A stretch of 64,000 nucleotides of DNA from Duganella flavida (GTDB taxonomy: Bacteria; Pseudomonadota; Gammaproteobacteria; Burkholderiales; Burkholderiaceae_D), in contig NZ_WWCN01000002.1 of assembly GCF_009857445.1 (NCBI RefSeq), forward strand, positions 186,001 through 250,000, written 5' to 3'. The translations under genes were made by a program, and so were the position numbers. How positions within the stretch are numbered: position 1 is the first letter of the stretch; the number at the start of each line of letters is the position of its first letter. The notes below the pieces were generated by a model that worked only from the letters and a program-made list of their open reading frames with translations, did no database searches and had not been told where the DNA came from. Positions 52,939 through 63,655 of this stretch are shown here, one piece after another.

Positions 52939-54501
52939 ATGACCACCACGCCGAGCGCAAATACCCCGCGCTACATCCTCATGCACGACAACGACAACGT
53001 CGCAATTGTCGTCAACGACGGCGGCCTGCCGGCCGGCGCTGTTTTCCCGAATGGTTTGACGCTGCTGGAAGCGGTCCCGCAAGGCCACAAGGTGGCACTG
53101 CGTGATTTGGGCAAAGGCGATACGGTGATCCGCTACAACGTCACCATCGGCTTTGCGGCCAAGGACCTGCCGGCTGGTAGCTGGCTGGCCGAGCACAATG
53201 TCGAGATGCCGCCCGCGCGCGAACTCGATGGCCTGCCGATTGCCACCGTCAAACCGCCGCCGATGGAGGCGCTGGAGGGCTACACCTTCCAGGGCTTCCG
53301 CAATCCGGACGGCAGCGTCGGCACGCGTAATATCCTGGCGATTACCAGCACCGTGCAATGCGTATCGGGCGTGGTGGATTTCGCGGTACAGCGCATCAAG
53401 GCGGAGCTGCTGCCGAAGTATCCCAACGTCGACGACGTGGTGGGACTGGAGCACACCTACGGCTGCGGCGTGGCGATTGACGCGCCGGGCGCCAACATCC
53501 CGATTCGTACCATCCGCAATATCGCGCTGAATCCTAATTTCGGCGGACAGGCAATGGTGGTCAGCCTCGGTTGCGAGAAGCTACAGCCTACGCGCTTGTT
53601 CCCGAAAGGCTCGATCCCGATCCAGAACGCAGGCGGCGCCGATCCTGGGCTGGTATGTTTGCAGGACGCGCATCACGTAGGCTTTATGTCGATGATTGAG
53701 TCGATCATGAAGCAGGCCGAGACCAATCTGGCAGAACTGAACAAGCGCCAGCGCGAAACCGTGCCGGCATCGGAGCTGGTAGTGGGGGTGCAGTGCGGCG
53801 GCAGCGATGCCTTCTCCGGCGTGACCGCCAATCCGGCAGTGGGCTTTGCCACCGACCTGCTGGTGCGCGCCGGCGCGACCGTGATGTTCTCGGAAGTGAC
53901 CGAAGTCCGCGACGGCATCGACCAACTGACATCGCGTGCCACCACGCCGGAAGTGGCTGAAGCCATGATCCGCGAGATGGAATGGTACGACAATTACCTC
54001 AAGCGCGGCGGCGTAGACCGCAGCGCCAATACCACGCCCGGCAACAAGAAGGGCGGCTTGTCCAACATCGTCGAGAAAGCGATGGGATCGATCGTCAAGT
54101 CGGGCAGCTCGCCGATTTCCGGCGTGCTGTCGCCGGGCGAGAAGCTGACGCAGAAAGGCCTGATCTACGCTGCCACGCCGGCCAGCGATTTCATTTGCGG
54201 CACGCTGCAAGTGGCGGCTGGTATGAACTTGCACATCTTCACCACGGGACGCGGCACGCCTTACGGCCTGGCCGAAGTGCCGGTGATTAAAGTCGCCACG
54301 CGTAACGACCTGGCCAATCGCTGGCACGACCTGATGGACATCAACGCCGGCCGCATCGCCAGCGGTGACGCGACGATTGCGGAAGTGGGCTGGGAGATGT
54401 TCCAGCTGCTGCTGGACGTGGCCAGCGGCCGCGAGACCTACGCCGAAAAATGGAAGCTGCATAACGCACTGGTGCTGTTCAACCCGGCCCCAGTGACCTG
54501 A
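52939..54501 (+). CDS. garD: Galactarate dehydratase (UxaA/GarD family)
   Basis: 520 residues, matching GarD (about 523) better than altronate dehydratase (about 495). The N-terminal SAF-like domain ([14 protein letters not shown]...) is followed by the large domain with [31 protein letters not shown] and [21 protein letters not shown], which holds metal-site cysteines. It dehydrates D-galactarate to 5-dehydro-4-deoxy-D-glucarate, the KdgD substrate. Neighbouring udh makes galactarate more likely than altronate as substrate, since altronate belongs to the isomerase pathway. Confidence 0.88.
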   Translation: MTTTPSANTPRYILMHDNDNVAIVVNDGGLPAGAVFPNGLTLLEAVPQGHKVALRDLGKGDTVIRYNVTIGFAAKDLPAGSWLAEHNVEMPPARELDGLPIATVKPPPMEALEGYTFQGFRNPDGSVGTRNILAITSTVQCVSGVVDFAVQRIKAELLPKYPNVDDVVGLEHTYGCGVAIDAPGANIPIRTIRNIALNPNFGGQAMVVSLGCEKLQPTRLFPKGSIPIQNAGGADPGLVCLQDAHHVGFMSMIESIMKQAETNLAELNKRQRETVPASELVVGVQCGGSDAFSGVTANPAVGFATDLLVRAGATVMFSEVTEVRDGIDQLTSRATTPEVAEAMIREMEWYDNYLKRGGVDRSANTTPGNKKGGLSNIVEKAMGSIVKSGSSPISGVLSPGEKLTQKGLIYAATPASDFICGTLQVAAGMNLHIFTTGRGTPYGLAEVPVIKVATRNDLANRWHDLMDINAGRIASGDATIAEVGWEMFQLLLDVASGRETYAEKWKLHNALVLFNPAPVT

Positions 54502-54523
54502 TAAAAAAACAAGCGAGACAAAC

Positions 54524-55330
54524 ATGGCAAAACCATTCAAACGATTGCTGCTGACCGGCGCTGCCGGCGGCCTGGGTAAGATCCTGCGCGAACGCATCAA
54601 GCCTTGGGCGGATGTGGTGGTGCTGTCCGATATCGCCGACATGGGCGTGGCGGGCGAAGGCGAAGAAATCGTGCAGTGTGACCTGGCCGACAAAGCCGCC
54701 GTGATGCAGCTGATGGAAGGCGTGGAAGCGGTGCTGCACTTCGGCGGCATCTCGACCGAGAACACTTTCGAGAACATCATGCAGGCGAATATCCTGGGCA
54801 CGGCGAATCTGTACGAGGCCGCGCACAAGCAGGGCGTCAAGCGCATCATCTTCGCCAGTTCGAATCACACCGTGGGCTTCTACCGCAATACCGACTATAT
54901 CGACGCTACTGCGCCGACGCGTCCTGATTCGTTCTACGGCGTGAGCAAATGCTTCGGCGAGCAGTTGGCCAGCTACTACTGGGATCGCGTTGGCTTGGAG
55001 ACCGTGTGCCTGCGCATCGGCTCCTCGTTCCCCGAGCCGGTTGATCGCCGCATGATGGTCACGTGGCTGAGCTACGACGATCTGGTGGAAGCGCTGCATC
55101 GCTCGCTGTTTGCAACGCGTGTTGGCTTCAGCATCCTGTTCGGCATGTCGAACAACGACGTGGCGTGGTGGGATAACAGCAAGGCATCGCACATCGGCTA
55201 CAAGCCGAAGGACAGCTCATCGCAATTCGACGCCAAGTTCCCGGACAGCGGCGAGTACCCAGCACAAAACGCCTCCGTGACCTACCACGGCGGCGGCTTC
55301 GCGCTGGCCGAGATCCGCTACAAGGACTGA
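54524..55330 (+). CDS. udh: Uronate dehydrogenase
   Basis: 268 residues, SDR fold. The NAD-binding motif TGAAGGLGK is at about 11-19, the catalytic pair Tyr138 and Lys142 in SFYGVSKCFGE, and the serine in FASSNHTVGFY. The sequence pattern is that of Udh from Pseudomonas and Agrobacterium (about 265 residues), which oxidises D-galacturonate or D-glucuronate to the aldarolactone with NAD+. It is 22 bp behind garD with an AAGCGAGA ribosome site. Convergent with the ABC permease, overlapping it by 13 bp. Confidence 0.92.
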   Translation: MAKPFKRLLLTGAAGGLGKILRERIKPWADVVVLSDIADMGVAGEGEEIVQCDLADKAAVMQLMEGVEAVLHFGGISTENTFENIMQANILGTANLYEAAHKQGVKRIIFASSNHTVGFYRNTDYIDATAPTRPDSFYGVSKCFGEQLASYYWDRVGLETVCLRIGSSFPEPVDRRMMVTWLSYDDLVEALHRSLFATRVGFSILFGMSNNDVAWWDNSKASHIGYKPKDSSSQFDAKFPDSGEYPAQNASVTYHGGGFALAEIRYKD

Positions 55331-57674
55331 CTAAACTGCCAGCCTAGAATGGTGGCGTTGTACACCGCGTGAACCAGCATGGGCGCCAGCAGGGTTTTGC
55401 TGCGTTCATAGGTCCATGCGGTGCATAGGCCCAGCACGAATACGGGCAGGATCGATATCGGTGGATGTACCACCGCGAAGATCGCAGCGCTCATCGCCAT
55501 TGCTGGTAACGCCGGCATTGAGCGACGCAGGCCGCCGTAGATCAGGCCACGGAAAATAAATTCTTCGCACAGCGGCGCTGCCAGCACGGCCAGTGCCAGT
55601 ATCCAGCCGCGCGAGCTGCTAATCGCTGCCTTCTGCACTTCCTCCCACAGCGCGGTGTGCTGGATGGCCATCATGTAGGCCACGCCAGCGCTACACGCTA
55701 CGGTGGCTGCGATGGCCGCGCTGCGCAGCGACACCTTCATATCCATACCGCGCACGATGGCCGGCACGCCGGCTGCCTTGCTGCGCCAGTAGACCAGTCG
55801 CATCAAACCATACACGGTCACTCCGGAGGCGCCAAAGGCGATGGCGACGGCTTGCATATCCAGTTCGTCTGCAAACAGCAACACCAGGCCTTGCAAGATG
55901 AAGAAGGCGGTAGCGGCGATGAGGCCATCGGCGGTGGAGACGCGTGGCGGTGGCGCAGCAGCAGGATCGAGCAGATAGGGCAACGAGTCGCGCGCCTTCT
56001 GCCACAAGGCCAGCGCCATCGATGCCGTCAGCACCATCACCACTAGTTTTTGCGACCACACTTTGCTGTAGATCGACCAGGTGTAGAAGCTGGCCAGCAG
56101 CATGTACAAATAAACGTAGGTTGGCCGCACGCGTGTGCGCACGTCCACTGCTTGCGGATCACAGGCGAATACGCCCAGCGAGACGGCGATCATGGAGTAG
56201 ATCGGTATGCCGGCGGCCACGGTCAGCACCAGCACCAGCATGCTCCAGTCGAATTGCGTGGTGTACCACGCGCAGACGCTTAACACTACAGCGGGATAGA
56301 GCATGGTCAGCGTGCCCCAAAGCTGCGCCTTTTCCTTCAACACGCTTTCGACGGAGCGCGGCACGGTGTACAGCAGCCACAGGACATGGCCTTCGTTGTT
56401 CAGCGTCTGGAAAGCCGACAGCATCAACACGTAGACGCCGAGGCCAAACGCAATCGCAGCCGCCAGCGTGTGGTGTTCGCCCAGTTCGGAGAGGCTATTC
56501 AGCTTGCCGTTGAAGACCATCTGGCTGCCGATGATAATTACCGGCAGCAGCAAGGTCTGGAACATGAAGTTGCGGTCGCGGCTCAGCAGGCGCAGTTCGC
56601 GGCGCTTGATGGGCGACAGGCCCTCCGCCAGCCAGGCGCGCCAACCACGCAGGCCATGCGGAGCGGTCGTTAGCGAGGCGGCAGTTTGCGGCATCCGGCG
56701 CACGCTTTCGCGCGAACCCGAGTTGACCACGCCGTGGCGCAGCTGGTGTCGCAGCAGCGTCATGCCGGCCCACATCAGCACCACGACTTCGGCCAGCAGC
56801 AGCGCGGCGCGGGCGATGAACTGTGCGACGTCTTGTGCTTGTATCGTTTGCAGCACCAGGCCCGGTGGCGTCCAACCCGCCCATGCCGGAAACGCACGCG
56901 CGCCATCCATTACAAAGCCGTTCGCCTGCGGCATGCCAAGCGCCATGACGAAGTAGATCAGCGGAAGATTCAGCAAACCAGCCACCGCCTGCAGGTTGCG
57001 CAGCTGCGAAGCGGGAAGCCACATCCGCAGGCCGGTGTCGAGCAGCGTGTAGAGCATCGCGGCCAGCGGCTGCAGCACGAGGGCCGCCAGCAAAGCTACC
57101 AGCAGTGCAGTCCAAGTGTGGCCCGAATGCCAGGCGATGACGCCGAGGGCCGGCATGAGCGCGAACCAGCCTATCATGTTGCTGGCGCTGCGTTCCAGCA
57201 CGCGCCCCCAGAGCAGCGTGCCGCGTTCGACCGGCATGGTCACCAGCCATTCAAGATCCCAGTCCGGCTGGGCCATCTCCTTATTCCCAAGCGGCATAAT
57301 CACGGCGATCAGGAACAGGGCGGTGAGCTCCATCGTCAGCCCGTTCAGCAGCGGCGCTGCAAACGGCGCGGCGGCTAGCTCCTTGACTGCGATGTGCTGG
57401 TTGTTGTGCTGGTCGCCATCTTTGTCGACGTAGACGCATGCGCTAGCCGGATCGAGGTGGCACTGCATATTGAGCAGCACATTGACTGACATGGTGGTGA
57501 ACGAGAACGCCATCAGCAGCGTCATTAGCGCAGTCAGTATCCACAGGTTGCTGCGCTTGCCCGCATTGCCGTCGCGAGGTTTTTTCTTCTTGAAGCGGAA
57601 CAGGTTATTGAAGAACATATTGCGCTGGCGTGTGAGGCGCATGCGCGTCATCAGCCAGATGGTGTGGACCGCGC

Positions 57675-57678
<4 letters not shown>
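55318..57678 (-). CDS. ABC-2 type permease fused to a CPBP intramembrane protease domain
   Basis: 786 residues. The N-terminal 550 residues are a polytopic ABC-2-like permease with a large region holding many transmembrane helices. The C-terminal 220 residues (from about 560) are a CPBP/Abi-type membrane domain with the glutamate motif LCEEFIFRGLIYGGLRR and the second-motif histidine in AIFAVVHPPIS, then ending in VHAVYNATIL. These are the metal-ligand residues of CAAX-protease-like enzymes. It is coupled (4-bp overlap) to the ATPase gene. The substrate is unknown; a NatAB-like sodium or bacteriocin/peptide exporter is a possible analogue. Confidence 0.85.
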
Positions 57679-58415
<737 letters not shown>

Positions 58416-58473
58416 GATGGCACCGGAAATATTATGAATTTACTATTCCATCATAACACTGCCGGTGCGGGAT

Positions 58474-59151
58474 TTACTGCTTGGGATAGAGACTCATGCC
58501 AAAGCGTTCGGTACGCGGCATCCAGTTGCCCTTGATGTCGGCCGAGGCCAGCACGCGTTCGGCGCGGCCGATCAGCAGGGCGCGTGGTACCAGGCCGATG
58601 TAGCGCGAGTCTTCGCTGTTGTCGCGGTTATCGCCCAGCATCATGTACTGGCCGGACGGCACTACCACTGCGTCGAAATCGCGGCGCGCCTTTACCTGCG
58701 GGAGAAACTGGATAGCGTGACTGTGCTGGCCCAGCGATTCGTCGACGCGCACGGCTGCCAGATCGCCCACGCCCTTGATGTTTTCGAGGCTATGGCTAAT
58801 GGTGTTGTAAGCGGCCGGCTGGCCGTTGATGATGAGCTGCTCGTTGTGCATTTCGACGCGGTCGCCGGGCAGGGCGATCACGCGCTTGATCAGACGCGTG
58901 CCGTTGACGGGCGAGGAGAAAGTGACGATGTCGCCACGCTGTGGTTCGCCGGTCGGGCTGATGACGATGTCGGTCAGCGGTACTTTGACGTTGTAGGCGA
59001 GGCGGTTGACGAACACCACGTCGCCCTCCAGCAGGTTGGGATGCATGGAGGCCGACGGAATCGGATTCCAGTCGGCGACCGCAGTGCGGAAAATACCGAA
59101 CAGCGCCAGGAACAGCAAAAAGCCCTTGTTGGCACGTACCCAGTTTTTCAT
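58474..59151 (-). CDS. lepB: Signal peptidase I
   Basis: 225 residues, the short form with a single predicted N-terminal helix (KGFLLFLALFGIFRTAV). The catalytic Ser35 is in IPSASMHPNLLEGD and the Lys89 base in GTRLIKRVIALPGDRVE; box E (MLGDNRDNSEDSRY) follows. It removes signal peptides from exported proteins such as the many in this window. It is not beside lepA or rnc here, so it may be a second, stand-alone copy; that cannot be told from the window. Confidence 0.92.
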   Translation of the reverse strand: MKNWVRANKGFLLFLALFGIFRTAVADWNPIPSASMHPNLLEGDVVFVNRLAYNVKVPLTDIVISPTGEPQRGDIVTFSSPVNGTRLIKRVIALPGDRVEMHNEQLIINGQPAAYNTISHSLENIKGVGDLAAVRVDESLGQHSHAIQFLPQVKARRDFDAVVVPSGQYMMLGDNRDNSEDSRYIGLVPRALLIGRAERVLASADIKGNWMPRTERFGMSLYPKQ

Positions 59152-59211
59152 GTTTTTCTCCCGTTATGAGTTTTGGTGCACTCATAATGTGAGCATATTC
59201 TTAACTCGGGC

Positions 59212-60942
59212 TTAGTGCGCGCTTTTTTGCACACGCGCGCTGCCGACGCCGTGGCGATGGCCTTCGCTGACTGCGGTCACCGTGCCGTCCGGATTGAACA
59301 CCAGCGCGTTGGCGGCGCCGATTTCTTCCGGCGTCTTGCTCCAGTGCTGGCCGGCTTTCTCCAGCGCTTGCGCTTGCGCGCTGCCGGTGAAATTCGGCTC
59401 CACATCAGTCGCCATGCCGTTACGTTCGGACAGGCGCGGCGCATTCACTGCATCCGGCATCGACATGCCAAGATCGACGTAGTTGAAGATCGTTTGCAGC
59501 ACGGTGGTGATGATAGTCGCGCCGCCTGGACTGCCGATCGAGAACGCTGGCTTGCCATCCTTGAAGGCGATGGTCGGCGACATGCTGCTGCGTGGACGCT
59601 TGCCCGCTTCTGGCACGTTGGGCGCTGGGCCGGAGAAGTCAAAGTCGGTCATCTCGTTATTCAGCAGGAAGCCGTAACCCGGCACCACGATGCCGCTGCC
59701 GCCCCACGCTTCAATCGTGTAGGTGTAGGAGACGATGTTGCCGTCCTTGTCGGACACAGTGAGGTGGGTGGTGTGCGCGCCTTCCGCAATCAGCTTGTTG
59801 GCGTTGGGGCGCAGCGGCACGCTCATATCGTTCTGGAACGGATACGGATCGCCGGCTGGTGCTTGCGCGCTGGCTTGTGTGGGATTGATCAACTCACGGC
59901 GGCGCGCGGCGTAGTCTTTATTGAGCAGACCCGCTACCGGCGCATCGACAAATTCCGGATCGGCGAGGTAGGCATTGCGGTCGGCGAAGGCGAGGCGGCT
60001 GGCTTCCAGGTACAGGTGCTCGGCCTTCGCGCGCGGTAGCGATTTGAGATCGTAGCCTTCCAGGATATTGAGCGCTTCGGCCACGGCGACGCCGCCGCTG
60101 CTAGGTAAAGGCATACCGTATAAATCATATCCACGATAAGTGCTGTGCACCGGCTGGCGCAGGCGCGCTTCGTAGTTGGACAGATCGGCCAGCGTGATGC
60201 TGCCGCTGTTGCTGTTGACCGCATCGACAATTGCGCGCGCCATCTTGCCGCTGTAGAAGGCTTTCACGCCGCCGCTAGCCAGTTCGCGGTAAGCCTTGGC
60301 GAGGTCCGGATTACGCAGCGTGGTTCCGGCCGGAATGGCTTTACCGTTGCGCAGGTAGAGCGCAGCGGTGGCGGGGAATAGCGCGAACTTGGTTTCGTTA
60401 TCTTGTACCAGATGCGAGAAGGTGTCGTTGACCTTGAAGCCTTTGCTGGCCACATCGATGGCCGGCGCCAGCACCTGCTTGAACGACATCGAACCGTAGC
60501 GGTCCAGTGCCTCATGCCAGCCGCGCACCGTACCCGGCACGCCGACCGAGCGGCCGCTGGCGACCACGGTGTCGAAGTCCATCTCCTTGCCGTCTTTCAG
60601 GAACACGGTTGGCGTGAAACTGGCCGGCGCGGTTTCGCGGTGGTCGATGGTAATCACGCGCTTGTCCTTGGCCAGATAAATCACCATGAAACCGCCACCA
60701 CCAATGCCGCAGCTGAACGGATCGGTCACGCCCAGCGTGGCTGCCGCTGCGACAGCTGCATCGACCGCGTTACCACCTTGGTTGAGGATGGCAATGGCCG
60801 CCAGCGAAGCTTGCTCGCTGATGGTGGCAACCGCGCCGCCGGTGCCAGTAGCTACTGGGGTCTTGGCGGCGGCAGGCAGGGCCAGGGAGAGAATGATGGA
60901 GGAAACGAGAACGGTGCGGGCGGGACGGAGAAGAGTGGTCAT
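59212..60942 (-). CDS. ggt: Gamma-glutamyltranspeptidase
   Basis: 576 residues from ATG 60942; a TTG at 60957 in frame is less likely. Signal peptide ends LALPAAAK. The autocatalytic cleavage site and nucleophile threonine lie in GAHTTHLTVSDKDGNIVSYT (about 390-410), with the lid and donor loops in PRSSMSPTIAF and GSPGGATIITTVLQ. It cleaves gamma-glutamyl bonds of glutathione in the periplasm. Downstream of the small lipoprotein gene by 11 bp. Confidence 0.94.
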   Translation of the reverse strand: MTTLLRPARTVLVSSIILSLALPAAAKTPVATGTGGAVATISEQASLAAIAILNQGGNAVDAAVAAAATLGVTDPFSCGIGGGGFMVIYLAKDKRVITIDHRETAPASFTPTVFLKDGKEMDFDTVVASGRSVGVPGTVRGWHEALDRYGSMSFKQVLAPAIDVASKGFKVNDTFSHLVQDNETKFALFPATAALYLRNGKAIPAGTTLRNPDLAKAYRELASGGVKAFYSGKMARAIVDAVNSNSGSITLADLSNYEARLRQPVHSTYRGYDLYGMPLPSSGGVAVAEALNILEGYDLKSLPRAKAEHLYLEASRLAFADRNAYLADPEFVDAPVAGLLNKDYAARRRELINPTQASAQAPAGDPYPFQNDMSVPLRPNANKLIAEGAHTTHLTVSDKDGNIVSYTYTIEAWGGSGIVVPGYGFLLNNEMTDFDFSGPAPNVPEAGKRPRSSMSPTIAFKDGKPAFSIGSPGGATIITTVLQTIFNYVDLGMSMPDAVNAPRLSERNGMATDVEPNFTGSAQAQALEKAGQHWSKTPEEIGAANALVFNPDGTVTAVSEGHRHGVGSARVQKSAH

Positions 60943-60953
60943 GTGGGCAAGGT

Positions 60954-61451
60954 TCAAGGTGAGTTAATGTTGCTCACCTTTAAGCTTACCTGATAATCTG
61001 GCGTGGTTTCATCTTTTGCAGGGACTTGCGACGGCGTGAAACCAGCGAGCGCGAAGTTCAGTCCATCGCGCGTGAGACTGGCTGTGCCGTTGGGCATATT
61101 GTCTGACAGGACGAAGCTGCTGGTACTGCCATCTGGTTGCAGCAGCGTGTAACTGAAGCTAATGTAGCCAGCCCAGACGCATACCGCACCGGTGCGGCAG
61201 CGGCTGTCGTTGACGCGGTCCAGCCGCACCACCGGCGCTATGTGAGCCACACTGGCGTTGCCGCCGGCCGAAGCGGTAGCGGCGGGCACGATGGTGGCGC
61301 TGCCGCCTTGTTGCAGCACGTAGGTCTGGCTGAATGGTGTGGGCGGCACGGCGCGCTGCACGTCGCCGGCGCTGCCGCAAGCGTGCAGCGCGGCCATGAC
61401 GGCCACCAGCATTGGCAGCACGACGAGCTGCCGCAAGATAGGTTTTTTCAT
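60954..61451 (-). CDS. Small hypothetical lipoprotein
   Basis: 165 residues from ATG 61451, which has AGGAG at about 7 nt. Lipoprotein signal (MKKPILRQLVVLPMLVAVMAALHAC). A conserved-looking cysteine motif SRCRTGAVCVWAGYISF (about residues 79-95) resembles the DSRCP...CVWAG pattern of several uncharacterised bacterial lipoproteins. The rest is beta-rich and has no catalytic signature. It precedes ggt closely on the same strand. Function unknown. Confidence 0.7.
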   Translation of the reverse strand: MKKPILRQLVVLPMLVAVMAALHACGSAGDVQRAVPPTPFSQTYVLQQGGSATIVPAATASAGGNASVAHIAPVVRLDRVNDSRCRTGAVCVWAGYISFSYTLLQPDGSTSSFVLSDNMPNGTASLTRDGLNFALAGFTPSQVPAKDETTPDYQVSLKVSNINSP

Positions 61452-61547
61452 CTGATACTCCTGCATCCTTTGTAGGCAAGCTTAACAAAAATGCCATAAC
61501 GGCGGCGCACGAACGGCACGCCGTCAGCGCCATATCAAAGGACGCGC

Positions 61548-61584
61548 AAAAAAAATGCCGCTCGGCGCTGAGGCCGGCGGCATT
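61548..61584 (-). terminator. Rho-independent terminator of rpoH
   Basis: On the minus strand AATGCCGC (61584-61577) pairs with GCGGCATT (61561-61554), with an inner CGGC/GCCG extension, and is followed by T residues (61553-61548). It lies 20 bp behind the rpoH stop at 61604. Confidence 0.88.
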
Positions 61585-61603
61585 CCGGGGAGAGCGGGGG
61601 AAT

Positions 61604-62491
61604 TTACACGTAGGCAGCCAGCGCGCCCTTCATTTTTTTCAGCGCAGCCACTTCGATCTGGCGGATGCGCTCGGCCGATACGCCGAACTCTTCAGCCAAT
61701 TGGTGCAGCGTGGCGCCCGAGCCGTCGTCGTTGGCCAGCCAGCGCGATTCGATAATACGGCGCGAGCGGGCGTCCAGCTTGCCCAGTGCTTCTTCCAGGC
61801 CTTCCGACTGCAGGCGGGTTACCTGTTCGGCTTCCAGCACGCGGGTTGGTTCGGTGGCGTCGGACGACAGGTAGGCGATAGGCGCGAACTTGTCATCTTC
61901 ATCATCGGTCGGCGATTCCAGCGCGATGTCACGGCCGCTCAGGCGGGTTTCCATCTCGATCACTTCTTCGCGCTTGACGTCCAGCGTCTTGGCCAGCTGG
62001 TCGATCTGGGCCGGCGTCATCGCATCCAGGCCTTGCTTGTGGCTGCGCAGGTTGAAGAACAGCTTGCGCTGGGCCTTGGTGGTGGCCACTTTGACCAGGC
62101 GCCAGTTCTTCAGGATGTACTCGTGCATCTCGGCCTTGATCCAGTGCATGGCGTAGGACACCAGGCGCACACCCTGATCCGGGTCGAAACGTTTCACCGC
62201 CTTCATCAGGCCGATATTGCCTTCCTGGATCAGGTCGCCGTGCGGCAGGCCGTAGCCGAGGTAGCCGCGCGCGATCGACACCACCAGGCGCAGGTGCGAC
62301 ATCACCAGACGCTCAGCGGCGGCCAGGTCGTTTTGTTCTTTCAGGCTCTTGCCCAGGGAAATTTCTTCTTCGTGCGTCAGCATCGGCAGGCGATTAACGG
62401 CCGAAATGTAAGCATCCAGGTTGCCCAGGTTGCCACTGAACCCGAGTCCCAGAGCACTGTTGTTTGCAGGTACCACGGACATCATAGTCAT
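61604..62491 (-). CDS. rpoH: RNA polymerase heat-shock sigma factor (sigma-32)
   Basis: 295 residues. Region 1.2/2 starts with NLDAYISAVNRLPMLTHEEEISLGKSL; region 2.3-2.4 has EGNIGLMKAVKRFDPDQGVRLVSYAMHWIKAEMHEYILKNWR; the RpoH box QRKLFFNLRSHKQ is at about 138-150; region 4.2 has TLHQLAEEFGVSAERIRQIEVAALKKMK. This combination separates RpoH from RpoD and RpoS. It lies downstream of ftsX, with its own promoter overlapped by a CIRCE-like operator. Confidence 0.97.
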   Translation of the reverse strand: MTMMSVVPANNSALGLGFSGNLGNLDAYISAVNRLPMLTHEEEISLGKSLKEQNDLAAAERLVMSHLRLVVSIARGYLGYGLPHGDLIQEGNIGLMKAVKRFDPDQGVRLVSYAMHWIKAEMHEYILKNWRLVKVATTKAQRKLFFNLRSHKQGLDAMTPAQIDQLAKTLDVKREEVIEMETRLSGRDIALESPTDDEDDKFAPIAYLSSDATEPTRVLEAEQVTRLQSEGLEEALGKLDARSRRIIESRWLANDDGSGATLHQLAEEFGVSAERIRQIEVAALKKMKGALAAYV

Positions 62492-62546
62492 TTTCGTTTC
62501 CTTCGCTTGAGATTGCTTTTGAGCACTAACGTACTCTGTCGAACAT

Positions 62547-62576
62547 ATATTAGCACTCTCTGTCGATGAGTGCCAA
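62547..62576 (-). promoter_or_regulatory. Sigma-70 promoter of rpoH overlapped by a CIRCE element
   Basis: The CIRCE-type repeat is TTAGCACTC-N9-GAGTGCCAA at 62550-62576 (plus strand), one base off the consensus TTAGCACTC-N9-GAGTGCTAA. On the minus strand TTGGCA (62576-62571) and TAATAT (62552-62547), spaced 18 bp, form a good -35/-10 pair that the operator covers almost fully. HrcA bound there should repress rpoH. A TCGACAGAG direct repeat (at 62567-62559-adjacent and 62542-62534) may also matter. Confidence 0.8.
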
Positions 62577-62697
62577 TCGTCCGAAATCTATGACCTTCAT
62601 AGCAAAAATGCTATGGGGCCTTCTGTTGTATTTAGGATGCTTGATGGAGCTTAGGGCTGGCTTAACGCTAAAAATCATCGTAGGCCGGGCAGATGCG

Positions 62698-62725
62698 CCG
62701 TTCCGTACGAGGACGCACGGAACGG
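62698..62725. repeat. Hairpin behind ftsX
   Basis: 9-bp perfect arms CCGTTCCGT (62698-62706) and ACGGAACGG (62717-62725) around a 10-nt loop, 9 bp downstream of the ftsX stop (62735). No T-run follows on either strand, so it is a weak or factor-assisted terminator at best. The rest of the 243-bp ftsX-rpoH gap holds the rpoH promoter and no gene. Confidence 0.7.
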
Positions 62726-62734
62726 GCGAGGGAC

Positions 62735-63655
62735 TTAGTTCAGGCGCGCGGTATGGCGTTTGACCGACAGGCGGGCGCCAATCAGGCCGAGGCCGGCCGA
62801 CAGGGCCAGCAGGGCGGCGACGGCCAGCGGTGGCAGCGGCGCCAGCTGGAATTCCGAGGCGTACAACTTTGCAAATTCGGCAATCGCGGTGTTCAGTGGG
62901 CGCAGGGCCAGCGTTACCGCACCCAGGGCCACGCCGCCGGCGCACACACCGAGCAGGGCGCCGGTGTAGTAGAACGGGCGGTGGATGAAGCTGTCGGTTG
63001 CGCCGATCAGTTTGGACACCAGGATTTCCTCGCGCTGGGTCAGCACTTGCAGGCGGATGGTGTTGAAGATCACCGCCACCACCACCGTGCCCAGGGTCGC
63101 CGCCAGCAGCAGCAAGGCCAGGCGCAGCACGTTGAGCAGGGCGGCCAGGCGTTTCACCCATGCCGAATCGACCTGCACGGTATCGACACCGGGCAGCTGG
63201 CGGATCTGCTCGGCCAGCGCGTCGACGTCGCCGCCGGCCTGGGCGTTGCGGAAGGCGTCCAGCTTCAGCACGTAGCTATCCGGCAGCGGGTTGTCGCCCA
63301 GCGTGGCCAGCACGTCGGCCAGGCCGTTCTTGTCTTTCAGGTTCTCCAGCGCTTTTTCGCGCGGCGTGAAGATGATTTTGGCTTGCTTGTCTTTGACCGC
63401 CTGGCGCAGCGACACGGCCAGCCCTTCGGCTTGCTCGCGCGGGGTGTCGAGTTTCAGGAATATGCTGATCTCCGGATCGACCGACAGCGATTCCGACATC
63501 GGGCGCACGTTGTCGAGCAGGGTCACGCCCATGAAGGGCAGGGCCAGCGCAATCGCCACCACCAGGATGTTGAACAGAAAGCCGCCCGGCGAGCGGCGCA
63601 GGTGCACCAGTGCGGCGGCTAGCGCGTAGCGGTGTTGACGGAACCAGTAAGTCAT
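62735..63655 (-). CDS. ftsX: Cell division protein FtsX
   Basis: 306 residues. Four transmembrane helices: one after the N-terminus (PGGFLFNILVVAIALALPFMG), three near the C-terminus, with a periplasmic domain (about 55-170) between. The FtsX-type pattern includes QREEILVSKLIGATDSFIHRPFYYTGALLG. FtsX with FtsE forms the membrane complex that activates septal murein hydrolases. Start overlaps the ftsE stop (63652-63655). Confidence 0.95.
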   Translation of the reverse strand: MTYWFRQHRYALAAALVHLRRSPGGFLFNILVVAIALALPFMGVTLLDNVRPMSESLSVDPEISIFLKLDTPREQAEGLAVSLRQAVKDKQAKIIFTPREKALENLKDKNGLADVLATLGDNPLPDSYVLKLDAFRNAQAGGDVDALAEQIRQLPGVDTVQVDSAWVKRLAALLNVLRLALLLLAATLGTVVVAVIFNTIRLQVLTQREEILVSKLIGATDSFIHRPFYYTGALLGVCAGGVALGAVTLALRPLNTAIAEFAKLYASEFQLAPLPPLAVAALLALSAGLGLIGARLSVKRHTARLN

